Shown here: piece by piece, positions 43,276 through 46,014 of the stretch
How the letters are laid out: each line of letters begins with the position of its first letter
Numbering within the stretch: position 1 is the stretch's first letter
Assembly: GCA_900315255.1 (NCBI GenBank)
Contig: OMYH01000014.1
Span: forward strand, 1-46,014
From: an uncultured Eubacteriales bacterium
GTDB lineage: Bacteria; Bacillota; Clostridia; Oscillospirales; Acutalibacteraceae
Reading direction: 5' to 3'
DNA length: 46,014 nucleotides
Program-made: the position numbers and the translations under genes
Notes under the pieces: generated by a model
What the model was told of the DNA's origin: nothing
Seen by the model: only the letters and a program-made list of their open reading frames with translations
Databases searched by the model: none

Positions 43276-44376
43276 ATGGGGAAAACCAAAACAACAGCAA
43301 AGAAATTGCCTGTATATACTGATGAACGAGGAAGAGAATACTTTTTTGACAACGCAAAGTTTTTGCTAATCTTACTTGTTGTATTAGCTCATGCGATTGC
43401 CCCGATGAAATCCGATCATGATTCGGCAAAGGCGATCTGGACTCTGATCAATTCTTTTCATATGTCATGTTTTATTTTTATGTCAGGCTTTTTTGCAAAG
43501 AGTTATATTAAAAAAGACGGTGAAGTGAAGCTGCAGCGGCTTTTTACATATATAATGTACTATTTGTTTGCCCAGGCAGGAGTTATGATATTCAAGTTCT
43601 TTATTCTTGGAGATAAAGATGTCGGCTTGACTGTGCTGGTACCGCTGCCTGCGTTGTGGTATCTGATGTGCATGGTAATGTGGTATACTGTTTTGCCGTA
43701 TGCCGCTAAGTTAAAGCCTGTTGTCGTACTGGTAGGAGCAGTTCTTTTGGGACTGCTTGTGGGTTACGATACAAAGGCAGGCGGAATGTTAAGCGTCTGC
43801 AGAGCAGTAACGCATTTTCCGTTCTTCATGCTGGGGTACTATTTTAAGAAGGAATGGATCTTTAAATATCGCAATAAGTGGACTCAGATCATATCAGTGC
43901 TTGTAATTGTAGCTTATTTTGCTATTGCATATTTCTTCTATGACCATATCGCTACAAGAATGCTTGAATGCTCATACAATTATTATAATGCAAAGCTGAA
44001 ACACTTTACAGCATTTCCGGTAATGTGGGTAAATCGATTCATATTCTATGTTAATGCGGTTATCCTTTGTGCGGCGTTTCTAATGCTTGTTCCGAGAATA
44101 AAAACGTTCTTCACCAGATTTGGAGCAAGAACTCTTCAGGTATATATCATACATAGATTGATATATTTCTGCGAAACAGAATATAATTGGTTTAAACTGC
44201 CGTTTTTTGATAAATACGGAATACCCAAAATGATGATAATTGCTGTTGCTTTAACATTTATTTTGTCACTCAAGCCGTTTGAGATTCCGTTTAAGCTGAT
44301 TGCAAAGATAAAGATCGATCCGCTCTTGAAGTCAGCTTCTGATGTTCACAAGAAAGACAAGAAGAAGTCAGTGTGA
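43276..44376 (+). CDS. Acyltransferase 3-type membrane protein (second, distinct)
   Basis: The 366-residue polytopic protein starts with a soluble basic tail, then FDNAKFLLILLVVLAHAIAP with the family's conserved His near residue 39, and SFHMSCFIFMSGFFAKSY. It has about ten membrane segments and a Lys-rich end. It is close to the acyltransferase 3 family branch often annotated with sugar O-acetylation or with choline/succinyl transfer on surface polymers. It is not a close copy of the acyltransferase encoded at 38197. It is the last gene of the cytidylyltransferase operon, before a terminator. Confidence 0.85.
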   Translation: MGKTKTTAKKLPVYTDERGREYFFDNAKFLLILLVVLAHAIAPMKSDHDSAKAIWTLINSFHMSCFIFMSGFFAKSYIKKDGEVKLQRLFTYIMYYLFAQAGVMIFKFFILGDKDVGLTVLVPLPALWYLMCMVMWYTVLPYAAKLKPVVVLVGAVLLGLLVGYDTKAGGMLSVCRAVTHFPFFMLGYYFKKEWIFKYRNKWTQIISVLVIVAYFAIAYFFYDHIATRMLECSYNYYNAKLKHFTAFPVMWVNRFIFYVNAVILCAAFLMLVPRIKTFFTRFGARTLQVYIIHRLIYFCETEYNWFKLPFFDKYGIPKMMIIAVALTFILSLKPFEIPFKLIAKIKIDPLLKSASDVHKKDKKKSV

Positions 44377-44395
44377 GTAGTATATAGAACATAAT

Positions 44396-44433
44396 AATGC
44401 AGGCAGAACTTTTTCGGTTGTGCCTGCATTTTA
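44396..44433 (+). terminator. Intrinsic terminator after the second acyltransferase gene
   Basis: AATGCAGGCA (44396-44405) pairs perfectly with 44421-44430, then TTTAAG. Confidence 0.8.
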
Positions 44434-44473
44434 AGCAGATAGTCAAAAATCGTATACGTAATAGGAGTATAAA

Positions 44474-45346
44474 ATGGAACTTGTTGAATTAACTTCGGAA
44501 TTGCTGCGTGAACTTCAGCTTAAACAAATGGATATGCTTGTATATTTTCGTGATTTTTGCGAAAGAAACGATCTAACATTTTATCTTATCGGAGGTTGTC
44601 TAATCGGTGCGTTAAGGAACGGAGGCTTTGTGCCTTGGGATGACGATATTGATGTGATGCTTCCTCGTCCGGATTATGAAAGACTTTGTAAATTATGGAA
44701 GGAACAGGAAACCAACGAACGCTTCGAGCTGTTAAGAACAGACGAAAAAATTTTTACAGGCAATATTTTCACAACACTTACCGATAAAAAATATACCTTA
44801 GTAAAAGCAAATCAAACCGAATACGATATTCCGCACGGATTGGTGCTTGATATTTTCCCGCTTGACGCCGCACCGAACAATCCTGTCAAGCGGAAAATGC
44901 AGCTGTTCTGGACGTTGATATATTCACTGTTTCTGGCTCAGATAGTACCCGAAAACCACGGTGGTATAATAGGTCTTGGCAGCCGTATGCTGCTTGGCGT
45001 TTTTCGGGGAGATAAGATACGCAGAAAGATCTGGCAATTTGCCGAAAAGCAGATTTCGAAGTATAGTTTTGAGGATAACGATTATGTGACCGAATTATGT
45101 TCGGGACCAAAGTGGATGATACCGAAATATCCCAAAGAAATATATAATGGAGTGACATATATCTCGTTTGAGGGCGAGCGTATGCCGTGTATGTCGGGGT
45201 ATAAAAAATATCTGACGATGATTTTCGGTGATTATATGCAGCTGCCTCCCAAAAATGAACAGATACCTCATCATGAGATCGCATACCTCAACTTCAATGA
45301 ACCGGCATTCAAAGGAAAATACATCCGCAATGAGCAGGGCAAATAG
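44474..45346 (+). CDS. LicD family phosphotransferase
   Basis: LicD proteins transfer phosphocholine or other phospho-alcohol groups onto surface polymers. The 290 residues include the nucleotidyltransferase-fold core FYLIGGCLIGALRNGG near 33-48 and W55-DDDID (D56, D58, D60), the metal-binding acidic set, followed by VMLPRPDYE and FPLDAAP. There is no signal peptide, so the enzyme is cytosolic. AGGAG lies seven bases before the ATG. It stands behind a terminator, probably with its own promoter. No choline kinase or cytidylyltransferase of the licABC type is seen here, so the donor may be the CDP-compound made by the upstream operon. Confidence 0.9.
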   Translation: MELVELTSELLRELQLKQMDMLVYFRDFCERNDLTFYLIGGCLIGALRNGGFVPWDDDIDVMLPRPDYERLCKLWKEQETNERFELLRTDEKIFTGNIFTTLTDKKYTLVKANQTEYDIPHGLVLDIFPLDAAPNNPVKRKMQLFWTLIYSLFLAQIVPENHGGIIGLGSRMLLGVFRGDKIRRKIWQFAEKQISKYSFEDNDYVTELCSGPKWMIPKYPKEIYNGVTYISFEGERMPCMSGYKKYLTMIFGDYMQLPPKNEQIPHHEIAYLNFNEPAFKGKYIRNEQGK

Positions 45347-45378
45347 TTAGGCTTTCATAATGTGTAAGTGTTTTCTCA

Positions 45379-45407
45379 TTGACAAAACATATAATTTAAG
45401 GTAAAAT
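45379..45407 (+). promoter_or_regulatory. Promoter of rnpB
   Basis: Consensus TTGACA (45379-45384), 17 bases, TAAAAT (45402-45407). The predicted start near 45414 coincides with the 5' end of helix P1 of the RNA. Confidence 0.88.
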
Positions 45408-45414
45408 AATTATG

Positions 45415-45757
45415 ATGAGCTGACCGAACAGTTGCGTGTGCAAAGTCGAAAGGCTGTATGCGAGGAAAGTCCGGGCTCCGCAGGGCAGAATAACGGCTAA
45501 CGGCCGCCGGGGGTGACCCCAGGGAAAGTGCAACAGAGATATACCGCCGATTTTCGGTAAGGGTGGAAAGGCGAGGTAAGAGCTCACCGGCACAAGCGAG
45601 AGCTTGTGACCCTGTAAACCCTATTCGGAGCAACACCGTGGATGGACATATACGCTTGCCCGGCGTGTCCTATGGAGGTGGCATTGAGCAGGCTCGGCAA
45701 CGAACTGCCAAGATAGATGACTGTTTACAACAGAACCCGGCTTACAGGTCAGGTCAT
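45415..45757 (+). ncRNA. rnpB: RNase P RNA (bacterial)
   Basis: The RNA subunit of RNase P, the catalytic part of the enzyme that matures tRNA 5' ends. The universal GAGGAAAGTCCGGGC (from about 45461), the ACAGAGA block, GTAAGAGCTCACCGG and the 3' CAGAACCCGGCTTACAGG are present. Helix P1 is formed by 45415-45425 with 45747-45757. Length about 343 bases. I did not work out the full helix set, so class A against class B is left open. A strong promoter and terminator bracket it. Confidence 0.96.
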
Positions 45758-45765
45758 AAAAAGGA

Positions 45766-45797
45766 CGACACGTAGAAACATACGTGCCGTTTTTTTA
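45766..45797 (+). terminator. Intrinsic terminator of rnpB
   Basis: CGACACGTA (45766-45774) pairs with TACGTGCCG (45781-45789) with one mismatch, followed by an uninterrupted T run. Confidence 0.88.
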
Positions 45798-45831
45798 TAA
45801 TGGTTTATCAATCCAATGATTTGGTATCATA

Positions 45832-46014
45832 TCAGAGATATCTGATCAGACCCTTACATCCCCGGACGATATCGCTGTATGCCTGTTCAAAATCACCGGA
45901 ATACCACGGATCGGCAATGTCTGCTGCTTCTCCTGCAAAATGCAGCAGAAGCGAGATCTTATCCAGGGGATCATCTTTGATGATTTTACAGATGTTCGCA
46001 TAGTTGTAGCGTTC
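45832..46014 (-). CDS. Low-molecular-weight protein-tyrosine phosphatase, C-terminal part (cut by window end)
   Basis: The last 60 codons of a leftward gene; its start lies beyond the window. The end reads ADIADPWYSGDFEQAYSDI, the conserved DP-W/Y-x-GD loop of the family, whose Asp is the general acid of catalysis, followed by the closing helix VRGCKGLIRYL. The P-loop (CxGNxCRS) would be in the missing N-terminal part. Convergent with rnpB. In some bacteria such phosphatases regulate exopolysaccharide kinases. Confidence 0.85.
   Translation of the reverse strand, partial: ERYNYANICKIIKDDPLDKISLLLHFAGEAADIADPWYSGDFEQAYSDIVRGCKGLIRYL

Noticed and set aside
45376..45775. Short protein-coding frames across 45376-45775
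   Set aside because: The whole stretch is RNase P RNA with conserved helices and its own promoter and terminator.
45800..46003. Forward 67-codon frame at the right end
   Set aside because: The opposite strand encodes a recognisable phosphatase C-terminus; the forward frame is its shadow.

Overview
The window reads as a chromosomal segment of a low-to-moderate GC, Gram-positive anaerobe of the Clostridia, most likely a Ruminococcus-like member of the Oscillospiraceae. Reasons: Gram-positive RBSs (AGGAGG-type), sigma-A promoters with TG-extended -10 elements, LPxTG-free surface proteins with Ser/Thr/Asp linkers, a type I dockerin on a giant surface protein, an ECF-type vitamin transporter and teichoic-acid-type polymer genes. 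The species call is inference.

Region 1 (1-2110): a MATE efflux pump and a small conserved protein, both leftward, each preceded by a related leader hairpin. Region 2 (2203-12891): a rightward run joining B12-dependent methionine synthesis (metF, a free-standing MetH reactivation protein, metH) to a set that looks like a vitamin B12 capture and import machine: two secreted proteins with the transcobalamin-like DUF4430 fold, one of which also has an alpha/alpha-barrel (prenyltransferase-like) domain, then EcfT, then one polypeptide fusing two EcfA ATPases to an S component. The layout suggests that corrinoid is caught outside the cell by a bacterial analogue of intrinsic factor/transcobalamin, passed to an ECF importer and used by the methionine synthase encoded in the same run. 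This is the most interesting system in the window.

Region 3 (12958-21503): housekeeping genes rpsO (with a structured leader), pnp, rlmD and murC, interrupted by a leftward pair of UBA-like/DUF4342 membrane proteins and an XRE regulator with a membrane tail. Region 4 (21529-32510): a GtrA/flavin oxidoreductase/GT-C glycosyltransferase operon, a 1848-residue secreted protein (six DUF11-like repeats, a 36-bp tandem repeat, dockerin) and a lipoprotein with an unusual 11-bp triplet repeat in its leader.

Region 5 (32521-33835): tRNA-Ser(CGA), a divergent radical SAM gene, and one copy of a dispersed repeat that also occurs, inverted, at the left end of the window. Region 6 (33896-45346): cell-envelope polymer genes: a GT-C protein with a ricin-like tail, a pyruvyl transferase fused to a degenerate phosphodiesterase-like domain, two acyltransferases, a TarI/IspD-like cytidylyltransferase, a TagB/TagF-like polymerase, an SDR epimerase and a LicD protein. 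The window ends with rnpB (RNase P RNA) and the 3' part of a leftward low-molecular-weight phosphatase gene.
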